A stretch of DNA of 64,000 nucleotides from Bacillus mycoides (GCF_018742245.1 NZ_CP036132.1:553001-617000), one strand, 5' to 3'; shown: positions 1-9,801, counted from the first letter of the stretch. Notes: generated from the letters alone by a model not told the origin. Numbers and translations are program-made.

Positions 1-69
1 TTAAATAATGGAGAAACTGTAGCGGAAATTGTGAGTACTCTTCGTTCACGATACGTTCAAAATGTATGA
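1..69 (+). CDS. 3' end of an unidentified CDS (partial)
   Basis: An open frame runs from the first base to a TGA at 67-69 and encodes 22 residues ending STLRSRYVQNV. The window edge cuts off the rest. It reads in the same direction as the collagenase, but 90 nt and a PlcR-like box separate them, so co-transcription is not implied. I do not recognise the family from this tail, and it could also be chance open frame. Confidence 0.4.
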   Translation, partial: LNNGETVAEIVSTLRSRYVQNV

Positions 70-77
70 AGAAATAA

Positions 78-93
78 TATGAAATATTGCATT
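78..93 (+). promoter_or_regulatory. PlcR-like box upstream of collagenase
   Basis: TATGAAATATTGCATT matches the PlcR consensus TATGNAN4TNCATA at every fixed position except the last base (T for A). It lies 67 nt upstream of the collagenase ATG. Collagenase is a known member of the PlcR virulence regulon in the B. cereus group, so the site is probably functional. The mismatch could lower affinity. Confidence 0.65.
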
Positions 94-159
94 TTATATC
101 ACTTTATCCAGATAATATGTTAATTTCGTGAATGGAATATATAAATAGGGGGCAATGAT

Positions 160-3057
160 ATGAACAAGAAATTAAAGATTAATAAAGTGATGCTTAGTAT
201 TAGTACAATGGCGCTATCGTTAGGAGCAATTCAAACGAATGTATTAGCAGAAGAACAGGTATCGTATAACGTGTTGAAAACGAAACCGGTTGGAATTGAA
301 AAGCCAGTAGATGAGGTTGGACATGCTTCTAAAGCCGAGGAAACATTATCGTTTCAAGAACGTTTAAAAGTAGGAGACTTGTCACAGCGACCAGCACCTA
401 TTACGAAGAGTTCAGAAGTAAAGCAAGTTAAAGAAAGCTATTCGATGGCTGATTTAAACAAAATGAATGATCAAGAATTGATTGAAACGTTAGGAAGTAT
501 TAAGTGGAATCAAATTACAGACTTGTTCCAGTTTAATGAAGACGCGAAAACTTTTTATCAGGACAAAGGAAAAATGCAAGTAATTATAGACGAATTAGCT
601 CATAGAGGTAGTACATTTACGAAAGATGATTCAAAAGGAATTCAAACGTTTACTGAAGTGTTACGTTCGGCTTTTTATCTTGCATTCTATAATAATGAAT
701 TAAGCGCCTTAAATGAAAGAAGCTTCCAGGATAAATGTTTACCTGCTTTAAAAGCAATCGCAAAAAATCCAAACTTTAAGCTTGGAACAAATGAGCAAGA
801 TACAGTAGTATCTGCATACGGTAAATTAATTAGTAATGCATCAAGTGATGTTGAAACGGTGCAATACGCATCGAATATTTTAAAACAATATAATGATAAT
901 TTTAATGCATATGTAGACGATCGTATGAAAGGACAAGCTGTGTACGATATGATGCAAGGCATTGACTATGATATACAGTCTTACTTAATTGAGGCTCGTA
1001 AAGAAGCGAATGAAACGATGTGGTATGGAAAAGTAGATGGGTTTATTAATGAAATAAATCGTATTGCTCTTCTAAATGAAGTAACGCCAGAAAATAAATG
1101 GCTCGTTAATAATGGAATTTATTTTGCTAGCCGTTTAGGAAAGTTTCATAGCAATCCAAATAAAGGATTAGAGGTTGTTACACAAGCAATGCATATGTAT
1201 CCACGTTTAAGTGAACCGTATTTTGTTGCGGTAGAACAAATTACAACAAACTATAACGGGAAAGATTATAGCGGGAATACGATAGATTTAGAAAAGATAC
1301 GTGAAGAAGGGAAAGAGCAGTACTTACCAAAAACGTATACATTTGATGATGGATCTATTGTATTCAAAACGGGAGATAAAGTATCCGAAGAGAAAATTAA
1401 GAGATTATATTGGGCAGCAAAGGAAGTAAAGGCTCAATATCATCGTGTAATTGGAAATGATAAAGCTTTAGAACAAGGTAATGCAGACGACGTATTAACG
1501 ATAGTAATCTATAATACTCCAGATGAATATCAGTTAAATAGACAATTGTATGGATATGAAACAAACAATGGTGGAATTTATATTGAAGAGACAGGTACAT
1601 TCTTTACATATGAGCGTACGCCAGAGCAAAGTATTTATAGTTTAGAAGAGCTATTCCGTCATGAGTTCACTCATTATCTTCAAGGAAGATATGAAGTTCC
1701 TGGTTTATTTGGAAGAGGAGATATGTATCAAAATGAAAGATTAACTTGGTTCCAAGAAGGGAATGCAGAATTTTTCGCAGGATCTACTCGTACAAATAAT
1801 GTAGTACCGAGAAAGAGCATCATTAGCGGATTATCATCTGATCCTGCAAGCCGTTATACAGCAGAGCGTACACTATTTGCTAAATATGGTTCTTGGGATT
1901 TCTATAACTACTCGTTCGCATTGCAGTCGTACTTATATACTCATCAATTTGAAACGTTTGATAAAATTCAAGATTTAATTCGTGCGAATGACGTGAAAAA
2001 TTATGATACATATCGTGAAACTTTAAGTAAAGATCCGAAGTTAAATAAAGAGTACCAAGCTTATATGCAGCAGTTAATTGATAATCAAGATAAGTATAAT
2101 GTGCCGGAAGTAGCAGATGATTATTTCAATGAACATGCACCAAAATCGTTAACAGAAGTGAAGAAAGAAATTAGTGAGACGTTGTCTATGAAAGATACAA
2201 AAATGACAAAATATGAGTCTCAATTCTTTAATACATTTACATTAGAAGGTACGTTTACAGGTAGTGTAACAAAAGGTGAATCAGAAGACTGGAACGCAAT
2301 GAGTAAAAGAGTAAATGAAGCTTTAGAACAAGTATCGCAAAAAGAATGGAGCGGCTACAAAACGGTTACAGCATATTTCGTCAATTATCGTGTGAATAGT
2401 TCCAATCAATTTGAATATGATGTAGTCTTTCATGGTATCGCAAAAGATGACGGAGAAAATAAAGCTCCGACAGTTAATATAAACGGTCCTTATAATGGGC
2501 TTGTAAAAGAAGGAATTCAATTCAAAAGTGATGGATCAAACGACGAAGATGGAAAAATCGTTTCTTATTCATGGGAGTTTGGAGACGGAAGAACAAGTAC
2601 AGAAGTTAATCCAGTACATGCATATGAAAGAGAAGGAACTTATAAAGTAGCGTTAAGAGTAAAAGATGATAAAGGAAAAGAGAGTAGAAGCGAAACAAAT
2701 GTTACGATTAAAGATGGACGTTTAACAGAATCTGAACCAAATAATCGTCCAGAGGAAGCAAATCGTATCGGGCTAAACACTACTATAAAAGGTAGCCTTA
2801 TCGGCGGGGATCACACCGATGTTTATACATTTAATGTAGCATCAGCGAAAGATATCGATATTTCTATTTTAAATGAGCATGGAATCGGGATGACATGGGT
2901 ACTTCACCATGAATCAAATATGCAAAATTATGCAGCTTACGGTCAAGCTAATGGAAATCATATAGAAGCAAAATTTAATGCAAAACCAGGTAAGTACTAC
3001 TTGTATGTATATAAATATGATAATGGCGATGGAACATACGCATTATCAGTAAAATAA
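160..3057 (+). CDS. colA: Secreted microbial collagenase, peptidase family M9
   Basis: Zinc metalloprotease of 965 residues that degrades collagen outside the cell. The first 30 residues form a signal peptide ending at an A-x-A-like site (VLAEE). The M9 N-terminal region follows, then the catalytic domain with HEFTH at 501-505 and the likely third zinc ligand E533 in WFQEGNAEFF. A PKD domain spans about 768-852 (WEFGDG motif), and a C-terminal pre-peptidase/collagen-binding-like domain about 855-965 (ESEPNN start, YYLYVY end). The length is typical of Bacillus ColA. The ATG at 160 has a GGGGGC ribosome site. The PlcR-like box upstream suggests quorum-controlled expression. The reading frame is intact. 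Confidence 0.95.
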   Translation: MNKKLKINKVMLSISTMALSLGAIQTNVLAEEQVSYNVLKTKPVGIEKPVDEVGHASKAEETLSFQERLKVGDLSQRPAPITKSSEVKQVKESYSMADLNKMNDQELIETLGSIKWNQITDLFQFNEDAKTFYQDKGKMQVIIDELAHRGSTFTKDDSKGIQTFTEVLRSAFYLAFYNNELSALNERSFQDKCLPALKAIAKNPNFKLGTNEQDTVVSAYGKLISNASSDVETVQYASNILKQYNDNFNAYVDDRMKGQAVYDMMQGIDYDIQSYLIEARKEANETMWYGKVDGFINEINRIALLNEVTPENKWLVNNGIYFASRLGKFHSNPNKGLEVVTQAMHMYPRLSEPYFVAVEQITTNYNGKDYSGNTIDLEKIREEGKEQYLPKTYTFDDGSIVFKTGDKVSEEKIKRLYWAAKEVKAQYHRVIGNDKALEQGNADDVLTIVIYNTPDEYQLNRQLYGYETNNGGIYIEETGTFFTYERTPEQSIYSLEELFRHEFTHYLQGRYEVPGLFGRGDMYQNERLTWFQEGNAEFFAGSTRTNNVVPRKSIISGLSSDPASRYTAERTLFAKYGSWDFYNYSFALQSYLYTHQFETFDKIQDLIRANDVKNYDTYRETLSKDPKLNKEYQAYMQQLIDNQDKYNVPEVADDYFNEHAPKSLTEVKKEISETLSMKDTKMTKYESQFFNTFTLEGTFTGSVTKGESEDWNAMSKRVNEALEQVSQKEWSGYKTVTAYFVNYRVNSSNQFEYDVVFHGIAKDDGENKAPTVNINGPYNGLVKEGIQFKSDGSNDEDGKIVSYSWEFGDGRTSTEVNPVHAYEREGTYKVALRVKDDKGKESRSETNVTIKDGRLTESEPNNRPEEANRIGLNTTIKGSLIGGDHTDVYTFNVASAKDIDISILNEHGIGMTWVLHHESNMQNYAAYGQANGNHIEAKFNAKPGKYYLYVYKYDNGDGTYALSVK

Positions 3058-3136
3058 ATGCTTTTCCAATGTATGTTTAACTTTACTTTTTGTGGAAAAT
3101 AGTATATTATATAGATATATAATATATCGGTTATTT

Positions 3137-3205
3137 ACTAGGAGGAGCCTGTCACAATAGGTTTCTCCTGTTCTTTTTTAGGGGCCTGTCTTACAGGTTT
3201 TTCTT
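3137..3205 (+). terminator. Two tandem terminator-like hairpins after collagenase
   Basis: An imperfect hairpin (GGAGGAGCCTGT with AATAGGTTTCTCC, then GTTCTTTTTT) is followed at once by a second stem CCTGT-CTT-ACAGG with a T-rich tail. Both carry a related CCTGT/AGG core, suggesting duplication. They separate colA from the NfeD-flotillin operon. A short stable RNA from this region cannot be excluded. Confidence 0.5.
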
Positions 3206-3300
3206 TAAAAAATAAATAACTGAAAATTAAGAACGATAATCTTTGAAAGAGGTGATTCATACAAATAAAAAGAGGGTTGTTTAAGAAAGGGGGATAAGAA

Positions 3301-3849
3301 ATGATCTTGTTTGGTTATCCACTTGAAACAATTTATTTATACGGATTTATAATTGCAACTATACTTACTGTTATTTATATCTTTTTTGGAGATATTTTTG
3401 AATCAATATTTAGTTTTGGAGGCGGATCTGTATCCGTTGTAACGTTGCTACTTAGTTTTTTCGCAATGTTATGTGGACTTAGTTATATAGGAGAGTATTT
3501 ATATTCCTATAATAGTCTCGTTATTTTCGGGGGCTCATTTGCTATATCTTTTATCGGTGTTTTCATAATGAAAATACTAATTTTAAAACCAATTGCAGAA
3601 GCAGAACAAAACACGGTGCAGCGTATGGATGAATTCATTGGTTGCAAGGGAGAAGTCATTACGACAATTCCTACAGAAGGATTTGGTGAAGTATTAATCT
3701 CCTCTAAATTTGGAAGTAATGCAATCCCAGCTAAAACAATTGGAAAGAAAGATATTTCACAAGGAACTGAAGTTATTATCGAGGGAGTTCAAGATGGTGT
3801 TTTGCTTGTACAGAACATCGCTTATTCTTTAAAAAAACCAAAATTATAA
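3301..3849 (+). CDS. NfeD-like membrane protein
   Basis: A 182-residue protein with about three hydrophobic segments in residues 10-105, followed by a soluble OB-fold-type C-terminal domain (about 112-180, with GCKGEVITTIPTEGFGEV). This is the architecture of short NfeD proteins such as B. subtilis YuaF. The gene ends 12 nt before a flotillin gene, the classic NfeD-flotillin pairing; these proteins help organise membrane microdomains and resist envelope stress. A GGGGG ribosome site precedes the ATG. In B. subtilis the operon is SigW-dependent; I did not find a convincing SigW promoter here. Confidence 0.85.
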   Translation: MILFGYPLETIYLYGFIIATILTVIYIFFGDIFESIFSFGGGSVSVVTLLLSFFAMLCGLSYIGEYLYSYNSLVIFGGSFAISFIGVFIMKILILKPIAEAEQNTVQRMDEFIGCKGEVITTIPTEGFGEVLISSKFGSNAIPAKTIGKKDISQGTEVIIEGVQDGVLLVQNIAYSLKKPKL

Positions 3850-3861
3850 GGGGGAATTTAC

Positions 3862-5436
3862 ATGACGATTCCATTAATTATCGGTGGAGTTTTACTCGCA
3901 ATTTTAATTCTACTCATTTTAGTATTCATTACGAAGTATCGTACAGTTGGTCCAGATGAAGCATTAATTGTAACAGGGAACTGGCTTGGTGGTGGAAAGA
4001 ATGTTGTTACCACTGATGATGGAAAGAAGATTAAGATTATCCGCGGTGGTGGTACTTTCGTTGTGCCAATTATGCAACGAGCAGAACTTCTTAGCTTATT
4101 AAACTATAAATTAGAAGTTGGAACACGTGATACGTATACGAAACAAGGTGTACCGATTACAGTAAACGGTGTTTCTATTATTAAAGTAGGATCGACAATT
4201 GAAGAAGTTTCTACAGCAGCTGAACAATATTTAGGAAAAGAAACGGAAGAGTTAAAAGTAGAAGCAAAAGAAGTTTTAGAAGGGCATCTACGTGCTATTT
4301 TATCTTCTATGACAGTAGAAGATGCTTATAGTAATAGAGAGCAATTCGCACAAAAGGTGCATGAAGTAGCTTCTACTGATTTGAAGAAGATGGGACTTCG
4401 CATCGTTTCCTTTACAATTAAAGAAATAATGGATAAAAACGGTTACTTAGATGCACTTGGTCAGCCGCAAATTGCAATGGTTAAGCGTGATGCAACAGTT
4501 GCAAATGCAGAGCGTGAAAAAGAGGCGAGAATTGAAAAAGCTCGTGCTGAGAAAGAAGCAAAAGAAGCAGAATATCAACGTGATGCACAAATCGCTGAAG
4601 CTGAAAAACATAAAGAATTAAAAGTACAATCTTATAAGAGAGACCAAGAACAAGCTCGCGCAGATGCAGATCTTTCTTATGAATTACAACAAGCGAAAGC
4701 ACAACAAGGTGTTACAGAAGAGCAAATGCGAGTTAAAATCATTGAGCGTGAAAAGCAAATTGAGTTAGAAGAAAAAGAGATTGCGCGTCGTGAAAAGCAA
4801 TACGATGCAGAAGTAAAGAAAAAGGCAGATGCAGATCGCTATGCTGTTGAACAATCAGCTGAAGCGGAAAAAGTAAAACAAATGAAAAAAGCAGATGCGG
4901 ATCAATATAAAATTGAAGCAGAAGCAAGAGCACGTGCAGAAGAAGTTCGTGTAGAAGGGTTAGCAAAAGCAGAAATTGAAAAAGCACAAGGTCAGGCAAA
5001 GGCAGAAGTACAAAAGGCACAAGGTACAGCGGAAGCAGATGTTATTAGATTAAAAGGTTTAGCAGAAGCAGAAGCGAAACAAAAAATTGCAGAAGCATTT
5101 GAATTATATGGGCAAGCCGCGATTATGGATATGGTTCTTAAAATGCTTCCAAGTTATGCGAAAGAAATTGCGAGTCCACTTAGCAACATTGATAAAATTA
5201 CAGTCGTTGATACAGGCGGTGGTGGAAAGAATAGCGGTGCCGGGAAAGTTGCAGGGTATGCGACAGATTTAATGGCAACAATGCAAGAAACTTTAAAAGC
5301 CTCTTCTGGTATTGATTTAAAAGAATTACTAGAAGGATTTGCTGGAAAAGGTGCAGTACAGCAACTATCAAACGATAAACCTGTCGTATCTGTAGTAGAA
5401 GGTGAGAAAAAAGAAGTAGAGAAAGATAAGGAATAG
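3862..5436 (+). CDS. floT: Flotillin (SPFH-domain membrane scaffold)
   Basis: A 524-residue SPFH/band 7 protein. Residues about 3-25 form a single hydrophobic anchor, the SPFH domain covers about 30-200, and a long Glu/Ala/Lys-rich coiled coil (about 210-420, many EAEK/KAEA repeats) precedes a variable tail. Flotillins oligomerise at the membrane inner face and organise lipid-raft-like domains that recruit signalling and secretion proteins. It follows the NfeD gene closely and is followed by a strong terminator. Length and neighbour match B. subtilis FloT (YuaG) with YuaF. Confidence 0.93.
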   Translation: MTIPLIIGGVLLAILILLILVFITKYRTVGPDEALIVTGNWLGGGKNVVTTDDGKKIKIIRGGGTFVVPIMQRAELLSLLNYKLEVGTRDTYTKQGVPITVNGVSIIKVGSTIEEVSTAAEQYLGKETEELKVEAKEVLEGHLRAILSSMTVEDAYSNREQFAQKVHEVASTDLKKMGLRIVSFTIKEIMDKNGYLDALGQPQIAMVKRDATVANAEREKEARIEKARAEKEAKEAEYQRDAQIAEAEKHKELKVQSYKRDQEQARADADLSYELQQAKAQQGVTEEQMRVKIIEREKQIELEEKEIARREKQYDAEVKKKADADRYAVEQSAEAEKVKQMKKADADQYKIEAEARARAEEVRVEGLAKAEIEKAQGQAKAEVQKAQGTAEADVIRLKGLAEAEAKQKIAEAFELYGQAAIMDMVLKMLPSYAKEIASPLSNIDKITVVDTGGGGKNSGAGKVAGYATDLMATMQETLKASSGIDLKELLEGFAGKGAVQQLSNDKPVVSVVEGEKKEVEKDKE

Positions 5437-5443
5437 TAAGGTG

Positions 5444-5484
5444 AAAAGCCCCTCTAGTAAATAGATATTAGAGGGGCTTTTGTG
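5444..5484 (+). terminator. Terminator of the NfeD-flotillin operon
   Basis: A 13-bp stem (AAAAGCCCCTCTA pairing with TAGAGGGGCTTTT) with an 11-12 nt loop ends in a T-rich stretch. It starts 7 nt after the flotillin stop codon. Confidence 0.9.
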
Positions 5485-5623
5485 TGTTTATATGACTCTC
5501 TGCTAACACTAAGGCAGAGTAGTGAATAATGATATAAAAGTAAAGAAATAAATGTGGTATGATTAAGTTGAAAAATCTGTATATTCTTTGAATTCTATCT
5601 TCAGTAATGTTAGGGGAATGATT

Positions 5624-7228
5624 TTGAAATTGAAGAAATTGAAATTGCAACCGAGAATTACATTAACTATTAGTACACTTATTCTTGCTGTACTGCTGTT
5701 AACGAGCTATTTATTTTACTATATATTATCTGAAACAGTAGAAGAGCAAATTGGAAAAAGGGCGTTGCATGTTGCGAAAACAGTTGCTGCTATACCGGAA
5801 ATCGGGGAAGCTTTTCAAAAAGAAAATCCAGCTTCTATTATTCAGCCAATTGCAGAAGAAATTCGAATCGAAACAGATGCTGACTTTATTGTAGTTGGAA
5901 ATAAAGATGGTATTCGTTATGCACATCCTAAGCGAGATAAAATAGGAGAAGCTATGGTGGGTGGAGATAACGAAGGGGTTCTATTAGAAGGGAAATCTTA
6001 CGTTTCGAAAGCAACGGGATCATTAGGGCCTTCATTACGTGGAAAAGTCCCAATTCGTAATCAGGATAATGAAATTATTGGTGTAGTATCTGTTGGTTTT
6101 TCAATGGATGATATTCATGGAGCGATAGAAGTGTATGGAAAGCGTGTGTTTTGGATTACAATAACAGGTCTGTTAATTGGGATAATTGGCTCTGTATATT
6201 TAGCAAAAAGTATTAAGCGGATGATGTTTGGAATGGAGCCAGAAGAAATTTCATCTTTATACGAGGAGCATAGTACAGTTATTCAATCTGTACGTGAAGG
6301 AATTGTAGTAATCGATAAAAATGGAATGGTTAGTTTAGTAAATCAAGCGGCATACGATATCCTTTCTTTAGATAAACAACAAAATATAATAGGGGCATTT
6401 ATTTTAGATGTTATTCCTAATTCATCGATACTGGATGTACTTCAAACTGGAGAAGAACAATTTGATCGCCAATTAAATATAAAGGGGCAGGATGTTATTG
6501 CCAATCGTCTCCCTATTAAAGTTAATCATAAAGTAACGGGTGTAGTATCCAGCTTACGCCTGAAATCTGAAATGGATCAATTAACAGCAGAATTGTCTCA
6601 AACGCGGCAATATACAGAGGCATTGCGGGCACAAACGCATGAATATAACAATTTATTATATACGCTTTCAGGTCTTATCCAATTAGAGTCGTATGAAGAT
6701 GCTTTAGAGCTTATTCATAAGGAAACGGCAGTATATCAAGAGTTCGTTCAATTTATTATGAAACGAATTCAAAATCCATGGTTAGGTGGGATTTTAATTG
6801 GATTTTATAATAGGGCGCGAGAGTTGAAGATTGATTTTATGTTAGATAGGGAAAGTAGTTTAGAAGAGTTAAGTCCGCATATTGAGAGTAATTACGTTGT
6901 TTCTATTTTAGGGAATTTGATTACGAATGCATTTGAAGCAATTGAAAGAAATCACGAGCATAATAAGAAAGTAAGAATGTTTGTAACAGACATTGGTGAA
7001 GAAATATTAATTGAAGTGGAAGATTCAGGACAAGGTGTTCATGATGAAATAATTACAAGCATATTCTATAAAGGTTTTTCGACGAAAGCGGGCGAAAAAC
7101 GTGGATATGGGTTAGCAAAAGTGAAAGAGTTAGTGGAAGATTTAAATGGAAGTATTGCGATTGAAAAAGGGGATTTAGGTGGTGCTTTATTTATCATTGC
7201 ATTACCGAAAGAGAGAGGCGAATTGTAA
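5624..7228 (+). CDS. citS: CitA/DcuS-type sensor histidine kinase, probable citrate sensor
   Basis: Membrane sensor kinase of the CitA/DcuS/MalK family. A TM helix (about 12-33), an extracytoplasmic PASC-type sensor domain (about 34-165, with RYAHPKRDKIGEAMVGGD), a second TM (about 170-190), a cytoplasmic PAS (about 215-315) and a kinase core follow in order. The phospho-acceptor is H339 in RAQTHEYNN; N box NLITNAFEAIE and glycine boxes DSGQGV and GYGLAKVK are present. I chose TTG 5624 because AGGGG at 5612-5616 is well spaced for it; TTG 5588 and ATG 5618 lack good ribosome sites. It overlaps the next gene by one base and faces a citrate transporter, so it is probably CitS rather than a C4-dicarboxylate sensor. 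Confidence 0.85.
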   Translation: MKLKKLKLQPRITLTISTLILAVLLLTSYLFYYILSETVEEQIGKRALHVAKTVAAIPEIGEAFQKENPASIIQPIAEEIRIETDADFIVVGNKDGIRYAHPKRDKIGEAMVGGDNEGVLLEGKSYVSKATGSLGPSLRGKVPIRNQDNEIIGVVSVGFSMDDIHGAIEVYGKRVFWITITGLLIGIIGSVYLAKSIKRMMFGMEPEEISSLYEEHSTVIQSVREGIVVIDKNGMVSLVNQAAYDILSLDKQQNIIGAFILDVIPNSSILDVLQTGEEQFDRQLNIKGQDVIANRLPIKVNHKVTGVVSSLRLKSEMDQLTAELSQTRQYTEALRAQTHEYNNLLYTLSGLIQLESYEDALELIHKETAVYQEFVQFIMKRIQNPWLGGILIGFYNRARELKIDFMLDRESSLEELSPHIESNYVVSILGNLITNAFEAIERNHEHNKKVRMFVTDIGEEILIEVEDSGQGVHDEIITSIFYKGFSTKAGEKRGYGLAKVKELVEDLNGSIAIEKGDLGGALFIIALPKERGEL

Positions 7229-7920
7229 TGAATGAGGGGATTGAAGTATTGATTGTAGAAGATGATATTCGGATTGCGGAAATTCATCGTCGTTTTACTG
7301 AAAAAATTGAGGGGTTTAAAGTAATTGGAACAGCAACGACTGGGGAACAGGCGAAGGAATGGTTAGAGTTTGTAAAGCCGCAACTCGTTTTATTAGATGT
7401 ATATTTACCTGACATGCAAGGGACTGAACTCGTCACATATATTAGGCATAATTTGCATGATACAGATATTATTATGATTACAGCCGCATCAGAGACGGAT
7501 GTAGTGCGGCATGCTTTACGAGGCGGAGTAACAGATTATATCGTAAAGCCACTTACGTTTGATCGGTTTAAAACAAGTTTAGAAAGTTATCAAAAGAAGA
7601 TTACGAAGTTAAAGAAAAATGCTCAATTATCTTCAGAACAGATTGAACATCTATGGTCCCAAAGAGGGGTGCAGGCAAATCAAATAGAATATGCACCAAA
7701 AGGAATCGATCCTTTAACGTTAGCAAAAATAAAAAAGCATATGTTAACTGTTAATGAGGAGGGAATTACTGCAGAGATGCTAAGTTCAATGGTAGGTGTA
7801 AGCCGATCAACTTCGAGGCGCTATTTAGAGTATTTGATCTCTGGAAAGAAAGTGCATGCGGAGCTTATATATGGAAGTGTGGGGAGGCCAGAAAGAAGGT
7901 ATTTCCGCGTTTCTTCATAG
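7228..7920 (+). CDS. citT: CitT/DctR-type response regulator
   Basis: A 230-residue response regulator with receiver-domain phospho-acceptor D57 (LVLLDVYLPD), acidic pocket ED12-D13 and a C-terminal winged/HTH region with SRSTSRRYLEYL as recognition helix, typical of the CitB/DctR/MalR family. Its start overlaps the kinase stop codon, so the two are translationally coupled. By synteny and family it should activate the citrate transporter gene on the opposite strand when its kinase senses citrate. Confidence 0.88.
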   Translation: MNEGIEVLIVEDDIRIAEIHRRFTEKIEGFKVIGTATTGEQAKEWLEFVKPQLVLLDVYLPDMQGTELVTYIRHNLHDTDIIMITAASETDVVRHALRGGVTDYIVKPLTFDRFKTSLESYQKKITKLKKNAQLSSEQIEHLWSQRGVQANQIEYAPKGIDPLTLAKIKKHMLTVNEEGITAEMLSSMVGVSRSTSRRYLEYLISGKKVHAELIYGSVGRPERRYFRVSS

Positions 7921-7932
7921 GGGACTTTCACA

Positions 7933-7980
7933 ACAATAAAAACAGTAGAGGATTACATTTCCTCTACTGTTTTTATTGTT
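7933..7980. terminator. Bidirectional terminator between citT and citM
   Basis: A long perfect stem (20 bp, ACAATAAAAACAGTAGAGGA against its complement) with an 8-nt loop lies between the convergent genes. The A-rich and T-rich flanks allow termination in both directions. Confidence 0.9.
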
Positions 7981-7985
7981 TCATC

Positions 7986-9290
7986 TTATATTGGAATAAT
8001 TCCAATTGCAATTCCAGTAATCAACATAACCATTGTCGTTCCAACAGCCCAAAGTAAAGTAAATCGTTGGTGTTCACCAAAATCAACCTTTGCCATACCG
8101 ACTAATAAATAAGTGGAAGCAACGAGGGGACTCAGTAAGTGAACAGGTTGACCGAGTAACGAAGCACGTCCCATTTCTGCTGCACTAATTCCGTAAGCTG
8201 CAGCAGCTTTCGTTAAAATAGGTAATACACCGAAGTAAAAAGCATCATTAGACATGAAAAATGTGAACGGCATACTTAGTAAAGCTGTAATAATTGGAAG
8301 CTGGGGGCCAAGTGCATCTGGTATAAGAGTAACAACACTTTGAGCCATCGCATCTACCATTTTTGTTCCAGATAGAATACCTGTGAAAATTCCAGCAGCA
8401 AAGACGAGAGAAACAACCGCTAATACGTTCCCAGCGTGAGACGCAATACGCTCTTTTTGTTGTTCTAAGTTAGGGTAGTTAATCATAACAGCAATAGCAA
8501 AAGCGACTGTAAATAAAACAGGTAACGGCATAATCTCTAGTATGAGACAAACGAGGAGGGAAGCAGTTAATAAAAAGTTAATCCATAGCAGTTTCGGGCG
8601 TTTATGTATTTCAGCTTCAACTGTCGCAGCTTGCTCATCCATTGTTTGCATGTGTTTTAAGTATTGCACATCCATAATTCCTAAACGTTTTCTTTCTTTT
8701 TTTCCAAGATAGTAGGCAACGAAAACTACCCAAATTGCACCAGCAATCATTCCTGGTATAAGTGGTGTGAAGAGTTCTGATGCATCAAGTCCAAGAGCAC
8801 TCATAACCCGAGCTGTTGGTCCACCCCAAGGTGTAAGATTTGTCACACCTGCTCCTAACATAACAACCCCAGCTAATATAAGTGGATTCATCCCAAGACG
8901 TTTATATAGTGGATACATTGCGGAAACTGTAATCATATATGTTGTTGTTCCGTCCCCATCTAATGAAACGATAATAGTAAGGATAGCCGTACCAACAACA
9001 ATTTTTAAAGGGTCACCTTTTACAAATTTCAAAATTTTACTAATGACAGGATCAAATAAACCACTATCAATCATAATCCCAAAATATAAAATGGCGAACA
9101 TAAGCATAATACCAGTAGGTGCTAACTTTTTAATACCGTCTAACATCATAGGACCCATATTTGCATAAAATCCACCAATTAATGCGAAAATAATTGGAAT
9201 TAATATTAATGCTACTAATGCTGACATACGTTTAGTCATAATCAAAAACATAAAGACAAATACCATTGCAAATCCAAGTAATGCTACCAT
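7986..9290 (-). CDS. citM: Citrate-metal transporter, CitMHS family
   Basis: A 434-residue, highly hydrophobic protein with about 12 TM segments and the CitMHS signature GGPTARVMSALG (about 155-166) and SNDAFYFGVLP near the C-terminal half. Family members import citrate complexed with a divalent metal (Mg2+ for CitM, Ca2+ for CitH); the sequence alone does not tell which. It is convergent with the CitS/CitT-type pair that probably controls it. A perfect cre site lies 21-36 nt upstream of the start, indicating catabolite repression as for B. subtilis citM. Confidence 0.9.
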   Translation of the reverse strand: MVALLGFAMVFVFMFLIMTKRMSALVALILIPIIFALIGGFYANMGPMMLDGIKKLAPTGIMLMFAILYFGIMIDSGLFDPVISKILKFVKGDPLKIVVGTAILTIIVSLDGDGTTTYMITVSAMYPLYKRLGMNPLILAGVVMLGAGVTNLTPWGGPTARVMSALGLDASELFTPLIPGMIAGAIWVVFVAYYLGKKERKRLGIMDVQYLKHMQTMDEQAATVEAEIHKRPKLLWINFLLTASLLVCLILEIMPLPVLFTVAFAIAVMINYPNLEQQKERIASHAGNVLAVVSLVFAAGIFTGILSGTKMVDAMAQSVVTLIPDALGPQLPIITALLSMPFTFFMSNDAFYFGVLPILTKAAAAYGISAAEMGRASLLGQPVHLLSPLVASTYLLVGMAKVDFGEHQRFTLLWAVGTTMVMLITGIAIGIIPI

Positions 9291-9310
9291 GTAATCTCCC
9301 CCTCAAAAAA

Positions 9311-9326
9311 ATGATTGCGCTTTCAA
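9311..9326 (-). promoter_or_regulatory. CcpA cre site upstream of citM
   Basis: On the minus strand the bases read TTGAAAGCGCAATCAT, matching WTGNAANCGNWWNCAW at all positions. It ends 21 nt before the citM start, in the leader or at the transcription start, a position that gives repression. Confidence 0.8.
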
Positions 9327-9546
9327 TATAGAACGAAAATTCAGATAAAAGGTTTTTTATTTATAATAAAAGGTTCAATTCGAATGGTAAATAATTAAAG
9401 AAATAACATCATTAGAAACATAATCTTTATTTTGATCATTTTGTTCACGAGGTAATTTTGAATTTTTAAAAAGATAAATACCTGTATGCAAGAATGGTAG
9501 AATAAGGTGAAAAAGAGAAGCGCGTGAAGTAGGGAGTAGATTTTGA

Positions 9547-9801
9547 ATGGAAACAAGAATAGAAGAAATTTATAGTTCATGTACAGGAATAGTAGAAGAG
9601 ATTTTTATTAATGAAACCTCTTACGTATATGAATGGGAGAAATTAATGATGATCCGAAAAAATGACGGCGAGATTGAAAAAATCGCAGTAGGGATCAGTG
9701 GAAATATAAGATTAGTAAATGTAGAAGTTGGACAGAACATTGATACGGACACATTATTAGTTAAGTTGGAAGATGATTTATTAATTACTGGTTGTGAATG
9801 A
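9547..9801 (+). CDS. Small biotinyl/lipoyl-like domain protein lacking the attachment lysine
   Basis: An 84-residue protein with the beta-strand and glycine pattern of a biotinyl/lipoyl domain: SSCTGIVEEIFINETSYVYEWEKLMMIR in the first half and GNIRLVNVEVGQNIDTDTLLVKLED in the second, the latter matching the typical G-x-V-G-D-x-V-x-x-G-x-x-L end. The hairpin that normally carries M-K-M has no such motif, so it is probably not modified. It stands alone between citM and the NosL-like gene and ends in its own terminator. Its function is unknown; a scaffold or sensor role is conceivable but not shown. Confidence 0.65.
   Translation: METRIEEIYSSCTGIVEEIFINETSYVYEWEKLMMIRKNDGEIEKIAVGISGNIRLVNVEVGQNIDTDTLLVKLEDDLLITGCE

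Noticed and set aside
9395..9580. 61-codon minus-strand frame between citM and the lipoyl-like gene
   Set aside because: It is Phe/Leu-rich AT noise overlapping the ribosome site and start of the plus-strand gene.
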